From NCBI GenBank assembly GCA_030148085.1, contig JASBUF010000061.1, positions 1 to 64,000 of the forward strand: DNA of 64,000 nucleotides, read 5' to 3'. Position 1 is the first letter of the stretch, and each line of letters opens with the position of its first letter. The notes beneath the pieces were generated by a model, which was not told where the DNA came from, did not search any database, and worked only from the letters and a program-made list of their open reading frames with translations. Source of the DNA: Methylophaga sp. (GTDB taxonomy: Bacteria > Pseudomonadota > Gammaproteobacteria > Nitrosococcales > Methylophagaceae). The position numbers and the translations under genes were made by a program. Below are positions 27,129-36,260 of this stretch, piece by piece.

Positions 27129-28823
27129 CTAAATACTAATACGCCGATATTCCCGGTACCGGGGTGACCAGAAATGCGCTTCGATAGCTGTTTTAAGCTC
27201 AACAGCAGACATCGCAGGAGCCAAACCTTGTTGTTGTGCCTGGCGAGCAACACTGAACGCGATGGCCTTACTGATGTCAGCCACCTGCTCTAGTGGTGGC
27301 AACAAAGCCCCTTTTCCGTCTATAGCTAACGGTGATGCCGTCGCCAGCACCTCACTGGCAACCATCATCATCTCATCGGTGAGTCGGCGGATACCTGCAG
27401 CGATAACGGCAAGGCCAATGCCCGGAAAAATATAACTGTTATTACACTGGGCTATCAGATAAGTCTGTCCCAGATAGCTTACTGGCTGAAAAGGGCTACC
27501 CGTCGCAATCAAAGCCTGCCCTTTAGTCCAGTTAATTAAATCTTCAGGTGTTGCTTCAACGCGCTTGGAGGGGTTACTTAATGGGAAGATAACGGGTTGC
27601 TCACAATGGACTAACATCTGCTCAATCAATGCCTGTGTAAATAACCCGGGCTGACCTGATACACCGATTAACACAGTCGGCTTCGCATGCTTGATTACGG
27701 TTGCCAGATCAATCTCGGTATCCTGCGTATTCCACTGTTGTCTGCACATTTCATCCTGAGCGAGTCGCTGCTGGAAGTCATACAGGCCCGTCATCTTTTG
27801 TGTGACCAGCCCATGTTTATCGACCATAAACATTTTTCGACGCGCTTCTGTTTCACTCAGGCCTTCTGCACACAGATGAGCAATCAATTGTTCCGCAATG
27901 CCGCAGCCCGCCGACCCCGCTCCGGCAAAGACAAAGACTTGTTCTGACAAACTTTGCTGCTTGGCCCTGCAGGCAGCGATAAGCGTACCAGCAGCAACAG
28001 CAGCAGTGCCCTGAATATCATCATTAAAACAGCAGATCTGATCTTGATAGCGCTGTAACAAAGGCAAGGCTTTTTTCTGCTCAAAGTCCTCAAACTGCAG
28101 TAAGACACCGGGCCAGCGTTTTTCCAGTGCCCGCACAAACAATTCCACGAACTCCTCGTACTGCTCATCATTGATACGTCGATGTGGCCACCCGATATAC
28201 ATCGGGTTATTCAGTAGCTCTTCATTGTCGGTACCCACGTCCAGCATGACTGGTAATGTGTAAGCAGGGCTTATTCCGGCACAGGCGGTGTAAAGCGACA
28301 ACTTACCAATCGGTATGCCCATCCCACCCACGCCCTGATCCCCCAAGCCAAGAATTCGGCTACCATCGGTCACAACCACGACTTTGACGTGACGTTTGGT
28401 GGCATTGTGCAGAATTTCATCAATACGATGGCGATCAGGATAGGCAATAAACAATCCTCTGGCACGCCGATAAATCTGAGAAAACTTTTCACAGGCTTCC
28501 CCTACTGTCGGCGTATAGATGATAGGCATCATCTCTTCGATGTGCTGTTCTATCATGTAATAAAACAGCGTTTCATTGGTGTCCTGCACCATACGCAGGT
28601 AGATGTGTTTGTTAATAGCCGTATCGAAACTTGAGTATTGCAGATAGGCACGCTCGGCCTGCTCTTCAATGGTTTCAAAGTGGTGTGGGATCAGCCCGGT
28701 CAGATTAAAATCCCGCCGCTCCTGCTCAGAAAACGCCGTTCCCTTGTTTAACAAAGAGACGGCCATCAAACCCGGTCCGGAATAAGGAATATAAACAGGA
28801 CGCGACGGTGACCCTTGGCTCAT
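27129..28823 (-). CDS. maeA: NAD-dependent malic enzyme
   Basis: Decarboxylates malate to pyruvate, linking the citric acid cycle to pyruvate. At 564 residues it matches E. coli MaeA (565). It has [27 protein letters not shown] (split here for length: [13 protein letters not shown], then [11 protein letters not shown]), the [21 protein letters not shown]-type metal and substrate region and the NAD-binding [16 protein letters not shown] good AGGAG site precedes the ATG. Single gene between two terminators. Confidence 0.93.
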   Translation of the reverse strand: MSQGSPSRPVYIPYSGPGLMAVSLLNKGTAFSEQERRDFNLTGLIPHHFETIEEQAERAYLQYSSFDTAINKHIYLRMVQDTNETLFYYMIEQHIEEMMPIIYTPTVGEACEKFSQIYRRARGLFIAYPDRHRIDEILHNATKRHVKVVVVTDGSRILGLGDQGVGGMGIPIGKLSLYTACAGISPAYTLPVMLDVGTDNEELLNNPMYIGWPHRRINDEQYEEFVELFVRALEKRWPGVLLQFEDFEQKKALPLLQRYQDQICCFNDDIQGTAAVAAGTLIAACRAKQQSLSEQVFVFAGAGSAGCGIAEQLIAHLCAEGLSETEARRKMFMVDKHGLVTQKMTGLYDFQQRLAQDEMCRQQWNTQDTEIDLATVIKHAKPTVLIGVSGQPGLFTQALIEQMLVHCEQPVIFPLSNPSKRVEATPEDLINWTKGQALIATGSPFQPVSYLGQTYLIAQCNNSYIFPGIGLAVIAAGIRRLTDEMMMVASEVLATASPLAIDGKGALLPPLEQVADISKAIAFSVARQAQQQGLAPAMSAVELKTAIEAHFWSPRYREYRRISI

Positions 28824-28894
28824 CTGCTTGCTCCTTTCATGTCAGGTTTAGCTTCAGTATGACCGTGAGTCCAGAGCGAGTTCAAGCAGCAATT

Positions 28895-28926
28895 AAAAAA
28901 GCCTGGCAATGTCCCCACTGCCAGGC
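28895..28926 (-). terminator. terminator of the small heat-shock gene
   Basis: Stem GCCTGGCA / TGCCAGGC with an A run on the left that reads as U on the minus strand, just past the hsp20 stop. Confidence 0.8.
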
Positions 28927-28932
28927 TTAAGT

Positions 28933-29370
28933 TTACTCATCTACTTTTACTTCAATCCGACGGGGTTTTGCTTCTGCTGACTTAGGAATAGTTAACTCCA
29001 AAACACCATCACGTGTTTTCGCTGAGATATTGTCTAAATCTGCTCGCTCGGGCAATGTGAAGCGTCGGATAAAACTGCCACTAAAGCGTTCTATGCGTCG
29101 ATAGTTATCCTTATTTTCTTGCTTATTACTTTCACGCTGGCCTTTGATGGTGAGCACACCATTTTCAGCAGTGACTTCGATATCTTCAGATTTCACACCG
29201 GGCAGATCGGCATGAATAACGAAGCGGTCAGTATCTTCACTGATATCTACAGCAGGGCTCCACTCTTCGCTGTTAAAACTGCTTTCTAGAGCCGGTGAAT
29301 GAAACAGCGTGCTCATTTCACGCTGCAGTTCATCCAGCAGGCTAAGCGGTCTGTATCGTTGAATAGCCAT
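28933..29370 (-). CDS. small heat-shock protein, Hsp20/alpha-crystallin family
   Basis: ATP-independent holdase chaperone. The 145-residue protein starts MAIQRYRPLSLLDELQREM at the ATG seven bases after GGAGG; an upstream in-frame start at 29391 is unlikely. The alpha-crystallin domain (about residues 40-135) contains VHADLPGVKSEDIEVTAENG, SFIRRFTLPE and DGVLELTIPK. It has its own heat-shock-type promoter and terminator, so it is a single-gene unit. Confidence 0.93.
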   Translation of the reverse strand: MAIQRYRPLSLLDELQREMSTLFHSPALESSFNSEEWSPAVDISEDTDRFVIHADLPGVKSEDIEVTAENGVLTIKGQRESNKQENKDNYRRIERFSGSFIRRFTLPERADLDNISAKTRDGVLELTIPKSAEAKPRRIEVKVDE

Positions 29371-29426
29371 AATAAACCTCCGGAAAAACATTAAGTTAAT
29401 CAGAGAGACATGTCTTTCTAACTGAA

Positions 29427-29456
29427 ATAATGTGTCCTGCTTAAAGGCTTTTCAAG
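29427..29456 (-). promoter_or_regulatory. sigma-32-like heat-shock promoter of hsp20
   Basis: On the minus strand CTTGAAA (29450-29456), then 15 bases, then CACATTAT, close to the sigma-32 consensus CTTGAAA / CCCATnT. It lies about 57 bases before the hsp20 ATG. Confidence 0.55.
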
Positions 29457-29521
29457 GGGCTTATCTGATTATTTAATTCAAACTTGATCTCAATCAATAT
29501 CAACCACTTAAGGTAAAACCA

Positions 29522-30175
29522 TCACGGTTTTATGATGCCTAACACTACCGCAATATTGGCGAGCTCCGCTGCCGTGTTGACCTTGAGTTTGGCTTTTATC
29601 TGGGTGTTGTAATTGGCTACCGTTTTGTATCCAAGATGCATTTCAGCCGCGACTTCATGAGCTGTGTTTCCACGTGCCAAACGGCAGAAGACATCGAACT
29701 CCCTTGGGGATAATAAATCGACCACCTCGCGATAATGCTCGACATCGACAAAGCGGACATCATCCACTTCGGGCAACAGTTTTTCTTCGATGTATCGTTT
29801 ACCCTCAGCCACTGATTTTACTGCCTCAGCCAGCACCTCTGCAGCGCTGTTTTTGCTCACATAACCAGATGCGCCAGCTTGTAAAGCACGCTCGACATAA
29901 ATGGCTTCATCATGAATGCTATAAACTAATACCACCGCATTCGCATCCTGCTTGTGCAATCGACGAATCGTCTCAAGCCCGCCAATTCCAGGCATCGATA
30001 GGTCCATCACTACAACATCAGGCTGAACACGCTCATACTCCTGGGCGACCAGCTCACCACGGTCTACATCCATGATTTCGCCAATAAAAGGCTGAGTGGA
30101 CAGCAACATCCTAAATCCGGCCCTCACAACTTGATGATCATCGACCAGCAATACGCTGATCTTATTATTTGTCAT
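29522..30175 (-). CDS. LuxR-type response regulator (MoxX/MxaB-like)
   Basis: DNA-binding partner of the neighbouring kinase. At 217 residues it has a receiver domain (acidic pair Asp12/Asp13, phosphoacceptor Asp58 in VVVMDLSMPG) and a C-terminal LuxR helix-turn-helix (LSPREFDVFCRLARGNTAHEVAAEMHLGYKTVANY). The start at 30175 gives an ATGA overlap with the kinase stop, so the pair is coupled. Relation to methanol-oxidation regulators is inferred from the kinase partner; other NarL-family roles remain possible. Confidence 0.85.
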   Translation of the reverse strand: MTNNKISVLLVDDHQVVRAGFRMLLSTQPFIGEIMDVDRGELVAQEYERVQPDVVVMDLSMPGIGGLETIRRLHKQDANAVVLVYSIHDEAIYVERALQAGASGYVSKNSAAEVLAEAVKSVAEGKRYIEEKLLPEVDDVRFVDVEHYREVVDLLSPREFDVFCRLARGNTAHEVAAEMHLGYKTVANYNTQIKAKLKVNTAAELANIAVVLGIIKP

Positions 30176-31560
30176 ACTCTCTTCTCGATAAACGGCATCC
30201 ATACTCGCACCTTCACGCCCTGTCCTGATGTTGACTCAAATAAGAATTTCCCGCCCATGCTTTCAACGCGCTCTCGCATGGCCAGAATCCCAAAGCCTTC
30301 TCCCTCAGTGGCACCGCCAACACCATCATCTTCGACACGGATTACCACCTCACTTTTTTCTTTCACACTGTGCTGTTTTACTGTGACCATTGCATGGTTT
30401 GCTTTTGCATGTCGCACAACATTGGTCAGACTTTCCTGAATAATGCGATAGACATGGATAGCAACTTCATCATCTAGTTGGTCCAAAGATTCATCGATAT
30501 CCAACGCAATATCGAGCGCAGGATGGCGGCGCTTCCACTCATTAACCAGATCAGTCAATGTTGCAGACAGCCCAAGATCAGTGAGGCTGAGCGGGTGAAG
30601 AGTTCGCATCATTGAGCGCACAACACCAGATAAATGGTTACAAATATCAATAATAGAGTCGGCAATATCATTAATTTTTGCATTGGGCTGCTTAACAGCG
30701 ACGGACATCGCTTTTACAGCGGTCAAAGACTGCCCCATCTCATCATGTAATTCGCGAGACATATGCTGGCGCTCATTCTCTTGTATCTGCATCGTATGTC
30801 TCGCCAATGCCTGATTATTTTGCTTTGCTTTATTGAGTGCCGCGGATAGATGATTTACCTCGTTGGCAATTGCATCAAACTCACTAATCTGAAAGCGCGG
30901 AATTCGATAATCATAATCACCCGATTCCACCTGCCTGAGTGCAGAGAGGATGGTTCTTACAGCTCTCAACATGGAATGGAATACGAAATTAATGGCCAAA
31001 AAGATAAATGCCATCATTAAAACGATAGACCAGAAATACGCTTTTGATTCACTCCAGGCTTCTCTGATTTCATCCATCGGATCCGCACTAATAACGATCT
31101 GATGTTGGGTCTCCTCTGACAGATGAATGTCATAGGTTTTTTCAAGTGGCTCCGTCATCACGGCCTTGATAAACCAACTCGGTGGCAAATTTCTCTGTGA
31201 GTGCTCGATCTCACTGCTGAAATTTGACACCCCACCCTGATTGTCGGCGACGGTTATTTTCAGATGGCGAGTCTCCCGAAGACGATTAATCTGCCTCAAC
31301 CACGCAGCCTCCATATTTTCACTGTAAGTCAGCGAGCCAAGACCGAAATCGATCATCTGCAATGCTAAGTTGAAAGAGGAGTCCACTTCATCACGCACAG
31401 ATTCACGAGCCTGCCAGATGGCGAGTGAACCACCGACAACAAGAATAATGAATACGGATAGCACTATTCTGAGATTAATCAAACCTCGCAGACTCATTAT
31501 CCGCTTCCCATTTTCTATTACTTTCTTGGAGTCTGCTTCTGGATTTGCTGTTGTCATCAT
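30172..31560 (-). CDS. sensor histidine kinase with MoxY-type periplasmic domain
   Basis: A 462-residue inner-membrane kinase: transmembrane helix 1 (about 30-48), a periplasmic LapD/MoxY-like sensor region (50-175), helix 2 (about 177-197), a HAMP linker, a HisKA_3 dimerisation domain with phosphoacceptor His272 in SRELHDEMGQ, and a HATPase domain (QESLTNVVRHAKA, DDGVGG, GFGILAMRERVESMGG). MoxY/MxaY kinases of this build control methanol dehydrogenase genes in methylotrophs, in some cases in response to lanthanides. The signal here is unknown. Start ATGATG at 31560. Divergent from a small unknown gene across 184 bases. Confidence 0.85.
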   Translation of the reverse strand: MMTTANPEADSKKVIENGKRIMSLRGLINLRIVLSVFIILVVGGSLAIWQARESVRDEVDSSFNLALQMIDFGLGSLTYSENMEAAWLRQINRLRETRHLKITVADNQGGVSNFSSEIEHSQRNLPPSWFIKAVMTEPLEKTYDIHLSEETQHQIVISADPMDEIREAWSESKAYFWSIVLMMAFIFLAINFVFHSMLRAVRTILSALRQVESGDYDYRIPRFQISEFDAIANEVNHLSAALNKAKQNNQALARHTMQIQENERQHMSRELHDEMGQSLTAVKAMSVAVKQPNAKINDIADSIIDICNHLSGVVRSMMRTLHPLSLTDLGLSATLTDLVNEWKRRHPALDIALDIDESLDQLDDEVAIHVYRIIQESLTNVVRHAKANHAMVTVKQHSVKEKSEVVIRVEDDGVGGATEGEGFGILAMRERVESMGGKFLFESTSGQGVKVRVWMPFIEKRV

Positions 31561-31664
31561 TTACTCAATGCAATCGGTTTCGTATCACGAGGAAACCTCG
31601 AGTACACAACATTTCTTTATTAATGAGCCAAATATATATCACGATAAACGGCATAAAAAAGAAA

Positions 31665-31679
31665 AGGAATTTTTCCTAT
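31665..31679. promoter_or_regulatory. inverted repeat AGGAA-TTT-TTCCT in the kinase/small-gene divergent region
   Basis: The 15-base sequence AGGAATTTTTCCTAT is identical to the one upstream of the TonB receptor gene (43637-43651). It lies 105 bases before the kinase start and 66 bases before the small gene. It could be a binding site for the neighbouring response regulator. In isolation a 15-base repeat in 64 kb is not significant; placement and symmetry are the argument. Confidence 0.4.
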
Positions 31680-31744
31680 AACGCCTATCCTTTGCCCCAC
31701 CTATGATTCTAATCAACCTGATAAACAACAAACAAAAAGCACGA

Positions 31745-31942
31745 ATGAGTGAAACAAAACACAACACATCTCACAGCGTTAAATCCAAATTACTGGAATT
31801 GTTTGATGATGTCCTCGTTCACGATGGCTATGGTGAGATCAAGGTTGAAATGAAGATTCTCAAGCGTCAGCAGAAAGAGGTGATTCTGCACTGTGGGAAA
31901 CAGTATCGGTTTGTTATCGATACCCCTAACCTGTCGGCGTGA
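31745..31942 (+). CDS. small protein of unknown function, divergent from the MoxY-like kinase
   Basis: I do not recognise this 65-residue protein. I start it at the ATG at 31745 (MSETKHNTSHSVKS); an upstream in-frame ATG at 31703 would add 14 Asn/Lys-rich residues. It has no signal peptide or membrane segment. The core reads LLELFDDVLVHDGYGEIKVEMKI, then LKRQQKEVILHCGKQYRFVID, an alternating pattern suggesting a small beta fold with one Cys (HCGKQ). Mixed charge and good coding character suggest a real gene. Its position opposite the kinase suggests a regulatory accessory role, which is inference. Confidence 0.6.
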   Translation: MSETKHNTSHSVKSKLLELFDDVLVHDGYGEIKVEMKILKRQQKEVILHCGKQYRFVIDTPNLSA

Positions 31943-32014
31943 TTGAATTGAATGTGAGGCGGGTTCGCCTCGAAAACTAGCCACTCTTATAAACTAGCTA
32001 TGTCTTGCAGGACG

Positions 32015-32052
32015 AAAAAAGGCCTGTGAGCTTATTAAACCACACAGGCCTT
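32015..32052 (-). terminator. terminator of the suf operon
   Basis: Ten-base stem AAGGCCTGTG / CACAGGCCTT with an A run at its left that becomes a U run on the minus strand, 57 bases after sufT. It also faces the end of the small gene at 31942. Confidence 0.8.
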
Positions 32053-32109
32053 ATATCTAAGGGGCGAATACGGCAATATGTTTCGCTCCAAGTTCAGAAA
32101 CGCTGGTCT

Positions 32110-32439
32110 CTAGAACATACCTAACTGAAGCTGCGCTGCTTCACTCATCATGTCCTTGGTCCATTGTGGTTCCCAGACCAGCTCAACGTGGGCTTTTTTA
32201 ACAGCATCAATCGACATGACGCGTGATTCAACATCACCGGGGAAGGATTGTGCTACCGGGCAACCGGGAGCAGTCAACGTCATCTCAATATGCACATTGC
32301 CTGAGTTGCTGACTTCGATATTGTAGATAAGCCCGAGTTCATAAATATTGATCGGAATTTCAGGGTCATAAATCGTCTTCAGAACCTCAATGACCTCTTC
32401 TTTGAGTTGTTCCGGGCTAATTTGGTATTGATCGTTCAT
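32110..32439 (-). CDS. sufT: SufT, DUF59/MIP18-family iron-sulfur maturation protein
   Basis: Last gene of the suf operon. The 109-residue protein has the DUF59 pattern: YDPEIPINIYELGLIYNI, then MTLTAPGCPVAQSFP with the conserved cysteine, and a C-terminal VELVWEPQWTKDMMSE. SufT family members help mature or deliver Fe-S clusters. It begins 12 bases after the sufU stop. Confidence 0.9.
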   Translation of the reverse strand: MNDQYQISPEQLKEEVIEVLKTIYDPEIPINIYELGLIYNIEVSNSGNVHIEMTLTAPGCPVAQSFPGDVESRVMSIDAVKKAHVELVWEPQWTKDMMSEAAQLQLGMF

Positions 32440-32451
32440 GTTCTGCCCTGC

Positions 32452-32898
32452 TTATTCCGTACTGACCGAGATATCGTGGTCGTTGTCCATTGCTGCGTGG
32501 ACGGTATGCCATGACAAAGTGGCGCATTTTACGCGCGCCGGAAACTCTTTCACTCCGCCCAGTACTTGTAGCTTACCGGCCAGTTCAGCATTTTCAGATT
32601 CACCAGTCAGCGCATTGTGCACATTGTCATAAAGCTTTTCGGCTTCTTCCAGTGTTTTGCCTTTCAGGGTTTCTGTCATCAATGATGCAGACGCGACTGA
32701 AATCGCACAGCCACTACCCTGAAAGCTGACATCTTCAATCACACCGTCATTCAGCTTCACATAGACCACCAAAGCGTCACCACACAATGGGTTATTGCCG
32801 TGTGCCATATGGTTGGCATCGACGATCTCACGGAAGTTACGTGGATTTTTCTTATGATCCATGATCACTTGTTGATATAGATCGCGTAAATCACTCAT
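32452..32898 (-). CDS. sufU: SufU-type iron-sulfur assembly protein
   Basis: IscU-like protein of the SufU branch; in Bacillus SufU is a zinc-dependent sulfur acceptor that activates SufS. The 148-residue protein has Cys39 with Asp41 (PLCGDA), Cys64 (GSGCAIS) and Cys125 (VKCATLSW), plus the insertion between the last two that marks SufU. Its ATG shares one base with the sufS stop (TGATG). Confidence 0.92.
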   Translation of the reverse strand: MSDLRDLYQQVIMDHKKNPRNFREIVDANHMAHGNNPLCGDALVVYVKLNDGVIEDVSFQGSGCAISVASASLMTETLKGKTLEEAEKLYDNVHNALTGESENAELAGKLQVLGGVKEFPARVKCATLSWHTVHAAMDNDHDISVSTE

Positions 32899-34151
32899 CA
32901 GGCAAACAGCTCCTGTGTAGTTTTGATGGCGTTGACCAGCGCATCAATTTCTTGCTCGGTGTTATAAAAAGCAAACGACGCACGGGCGGTCGCGGCAATA
33001 CCGTAAAACTGCATCACCGGCTGTGCACAGTGGTGACCTGCACGGATAGCAACGCCTTGTTGATCAAAGATGGTACCGACATCATGCGGATGCACATCTT
33101 CAATCATAAACGACAGCACGCTGGCTTTATCTTTTGCGGTACCGATTATGCGAACACCGTCCATCGCTTCCAGTTTACGGGTCGCGGCGTCTAGCAAGTG
33201 ATGTTCATAAGCCGCCAGATTCTCAATACCCAGGCTGTTCATGTAATCAATCGCAGCGCCAAGACCAACAGCACCAGCAATATGCGGTGTACCGGCCTCA
33301 AATTTGTATGGCAAAGCGTTGTATATCGTATTGTCGAAGCTGACCGACAAAATCATATCGCCACCGCCCTGCCAGGGTGGCATCGCTTCCAATAAGGCCT
33401 GCTTACCGTAAAGCGCACCAATACCGGTTGGTGCAAACATCTTATGACCGGAAAAGACGTAGAAGTCACAATCCAGATCCTGCACATCTACCACCAGATG
33501 TGGCACGGCCTGCGCGCCATCAACCAGAACAGGTATCGATTTGGCTTTTGCCTTGGCAATGATGTCTTTGATTGGATTCACAGTACCCAAGGCATTAGAC
33601 ACATGACCAATGGCCAAGATCTTAGTGCGTTCGTTGAGCAGTTCATCCAGACCAGTCAAATCCAGTTCGCCGGATTCAACCATCGGAATGACTTTCAGCT
33701 TGGCACCGGTCTGCTCACAGACCATCTGCCAAGGAACGATGTTGGCATGATGCTCGAGATAACTAATAAGAACTTCATCACCGGCTTTAAGCTGTGGTCG
33801 AGCAAAGCTCTGTGCAACCAGATTAATAGCCTCTGTTGCACCACGAGTGAAGATAATTTCTTTATCTGACTTGGCACCCAAAAATCCGCGTACTTTGTCA
33901 CGTGCACCCTCGTAAGCATCCGTTGCACGCTGACTCAGACGATGGACACCACGGTGTACATTGGCGTTATCCAGACGATAGTAAGCATCAACCGCTTCAA
34001 TCACCTGAATCGGTTTCTGGCTGCTCGCTGCATTATCCAAATACACCAGCGGATGACCGTTCACTTCCTGATTCAGAATCGGGAAGTCTTGTCTTATCAC
34101 CTCAACATCAAGTGCAGTGCTGTCGACTACTTTTAATTCAGTTTGCGTCAT
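32898..34151 (-). CDS. sufS: cysteine desulfurase SufS
   Basis: PLP enzyme that removes sulfur from cysteine for cluster assembly. I start at the ATG at 34151, ten bases after AGGGG (417 residues); a GTG at 34160 overlapping the sufD stop is also possible but leaves no room for the ribosome site. The PLP lysine is in VFSGHKMFAPTG and the catalytic cysteine in RAGHHCAQP. Class V aminotransferase fold, normal length. Confidence 0.94.
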   Translation of the reverse strand: MTQTELKVVDSTALDVEVIRQDFPILNQEVNGHPLVYLDNAASSQKPIQVIEAVDAYYRLDNANVHRGVHRLSQRATDAYEGARDKVRGFLGAKSDKEIIFTRGATEAINLVAQSFARPQLKAGDEVLISYLEHHANIVPWQMVCEQTGAKLKVIPMVESGELDLTGLDELLNERTKILAIGHVSNALGTVNPIKDIIAKAKAKSIPVLVDGAQAVPHLVVDVQDLDCDFYVFSGHKMFAPTGIGALYGKQALLEAMPPWQGGGDMILSVSFDNTIYNALPYKFEAGTPHIAGAVGLGAAIDYMNSLGIENLAAYEHHLLDAATRKLEAMDGVRIIGTAKDKASVLSFMIEDVHPHDVGTIFDQQGVAIRAGHHCAQPVMQFYGIAATARASFAFYNTEQEIDALVNAIKTTQELFA

Positions 34152-34156
34152 ATCAA

Positions 34157-35458
34157 TCACGCCCCTTTCGGTAACCGTTTCTCTATGACATTAGACAGCG
34201 CCTGGCGAATCGGCTCGTCCTTGATGCGTTGCAATACATCAACAGCAAAGGCATAAGTCAGCAAACTACGTGCAGCGACTTCATCCAGACCACGGGCACG
34301 CAGGAAGAATAAGTGTTGCTCATCAATCTGGCCAACAGTGCTGCCATGGGCACACTTCACGTCATCAGCATAGATTTCCAGCTCTGGCTTGCTGTCAACT
34401 TCACAGCTACGTGACAGCAACAAGTTTTTATTGCTCTGGCTGGAATCGGTTTTCTGTGCATCCTTGTGCACAATGACTTTACCGTTGAAGACCGCGTGGC
34501 TATTGCCATCCAGCACGCCTTTGTAGACTTCATCACTGGTCGTGTTAGCCACAGCATGATCGATGCGCGTGTGGTTATCCACATGCTGATCCGCTTCAAC
34601 TAGATACAAGCCGTCCATGGTGACATGCGCACCTTCACCCAGCAATTGAGTGTGAATGTCGTTACGCGCCAGCTTGCTACCCAACGAGATGTTATTGGTG
34701 TTCCATACACTACCTGCTGCCTGTTTGGCTGCAAGCGTAGCAATATGGAATTGTCCCATTGACTCATGCTGCAATTTGAAGTGATTCAATGTCGCGTTTT
34801 CTGCCAGTTGAACTTCGCTCACGACATTGCTGAAACCTTTAGTCTCAGCCAGGCTGACATAATGCTCCACAACCGTTGCTTGAGCGCCCGCATCAATCTG
34901 AATTACATGACGCAAGTGGCTGGCTAGATCGGCGTTCTCAGCCGTGCTGATCACCAAGACCTCAATTGGCTTGGCAATCTTTTGTCCAGCCGCAACGTGG
35001 ACATAGACGCCATCCTGCATCAGCATGGTATTGAGCGCAGTCAGGCCTGGTTTATCGATCTCAACCTGCTGACCAATCACGCTTTCAACCTGCGCAAATG
35101 ACTCAGCGATAGATGCAATCGTCAGTCCGTCTTCAAGACCGTCCAGTTGTGACAGCGCAGCATTAAATTGACCGTCAATAATAACCAGTCGATAGGCATT
35201 TTCCAGCGCAGCTACTTGATTAACCTGCGCAGTATCAAGGCTAGTTTCGCTGGCCGTATGCGAGAAGGTTTGCTGACTCAAAGCCCACAATGAGGTGTAC
35301 TTCCAGTCTTCCACTTTCTTAGCTGGCAGACCTTGGCGGTCAAACTGAGCTTTCGCCTGCTGACGCAGCTGTGTCAGCCAGTTGAGCCCAGCGCCGGGCA
35401 ATGTAGCAGTCGCTGCTACCTCGCTAAATGGCGTTGTGATCTCGTTTAACTGTTTCAT
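34157..35458 (-). CDS. sufD: SufD, SUF scaffold subunit
   Basis: Partner of SufB and SufC in the SufBC2D scaffold that builds Fe-S clusters. The 433-residue protein has the C-terminal beta-helix core ([21 protein letters not shown] region) and [12 protein letters not shown] near the N-terminus, typical of SufD. Its ATG overlaps the sufC stop (ATGA). Confidence 0.93.
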   Translation of the reverse strand: MKQLNEITTPFSEVAATATLPGAGLNWLTQLRQQAKAQFDRQGLPAKKVEDWKYTSLWALSQQTFSHTASETSLDTAQVNQVAALENAYRLVIIDGQFNAALSQLDGLEDGLTIASIAESFAQVESVIGQQVEIDKPGLTALNTMLMQDGVYVHVAAGQKIAKPIEVLVISTAENADLASHLRHVIQIDAGAQATVVEHYVSLAETKGFSNVVSEVQLAENATLNHFKLQHESMGQFHIATLAAKQAAGSVWNTNNISLGSKLARNDIHTQLLGEGAHVTMDGLYLVEADQHVDNHTRIDHAVANTTSDEVYKGVLDGNSHAVFNGKVIVHKDAQKTDSSQSNKNLLLSRSCEVDSKPELEIYADDVKCAHGSTVGQIDEQHLFFLRARGLDEVAARSLLTYAFAVDVLQRIKDEPIRQALSNVIEKRLPKGA

Positions 35459-36216
35459 GCTGTTTGACCTTCCGGTGCATCGTGGATCCAGCTGTAACCA
35501 GATTTCTCCAGTTCTTTCGCCAGCTCTTTATCACCTGATTTCACGATCTGGCCTTGTGACAGCACGTGGACAAAGTCAGGCACAATATGATCCAGCAGGC
35601 GCTGGTAGTGGGTAATCATCACGATTGAGCGATCTGCAGCACGCAGCGCATTCACGCCTTCAGACACGATGCGCAGCGCGTCGATATCCAGACCTGAGTC
35701 GGTTTCATCCAGAATCGCCAAAGCTGGTTCCAGCACGGCCATTTGCAGGATTTCGTTACGTTTCTTCTCACCGCCGGAGAAGCCTTCGTTCACGTTACGG
35801 TGCAGGAACTGTTCGTCCATTTTCACCAGCTTCATTTTGTCGCGAACCAACGTCAGAAAATCAATCGCATCAACTTCATCCTGACCTTGATATTTACGTA
35901 CAGCGTTCAGCGCGGCTTTCAACAGATAAACATTGCTGACACCGGGGATTTCAACGGGATATTGGAAAGCAAGGAAAACACCGCGCTGGGCACGTTCTTC
36001 CGGTTCCAGTTCCAGCAAGTTTTCACCTTTGTAAATCACTTCACCCTGAGTGACTTCATAACCATCACGGCCAGCTAAAACATTAGACAAGGTGCTCTTA
36101 CCGGCACCGTTTGGTCCCATGATGGCGTGTACTTCACCAGGATTCACTGTCAGGTTAATGCCGCGGAGGATTTCTTTACCGTCAACGCTGGCATGCAAGT
36201 TTTTAATTTCTAACAT
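35455..36216 (-). CDS. sufC: SufC, ATPase of the SUF scaffold
   Basis: ABC-type ATPase that drives conformational change of SufB-SufD. The 253-residue protein has Walker [10 protein letters not shown], signature [15 protein letters not shown], and Walker B with the SufC-typical [14 protein letters not shown]. It lies 44 bases after sufB and overlaps sufD by four bases. Confidence 0.96.
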   Translation of the reverse strand: MLEIKNLHASVDGKEILRGINLTVNPGEVHAIMGPNGAGKSTLSNVLAGRDGYEVTQGEVIYKGENLLELEPEERAQRGVFLAFQYPVEIPGVSNVYLLKAALNAVRKYQGQDEVDAIDFLTLVRDKMKLVKMDEQFLHRNVNEGFSGGEKKRNEILQMAVLEPALAILDETDSGLDIDALRIVSEGVNALRAADRSIVMITHYQRLLDHIVPDFVHVLSQGQIVKSGDKELAKELEKSGYSWIHDAPEGQTA

Positions 36217-36260
36217 GTTTACTCTCTAATCTCTGAAAATCCTAACGGGCTGGTCTGGGC

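Noticed and set aside
28861-28890. Possible MerR-type promoter (CTTGAACTC ... GGACTCACGGTCATACT) before the malic enzyme gene
   Set aside because: The half-sites do not form a proper inverted repeat and no MerR-family gene is nearby. An ordinary promoter explains it as well.
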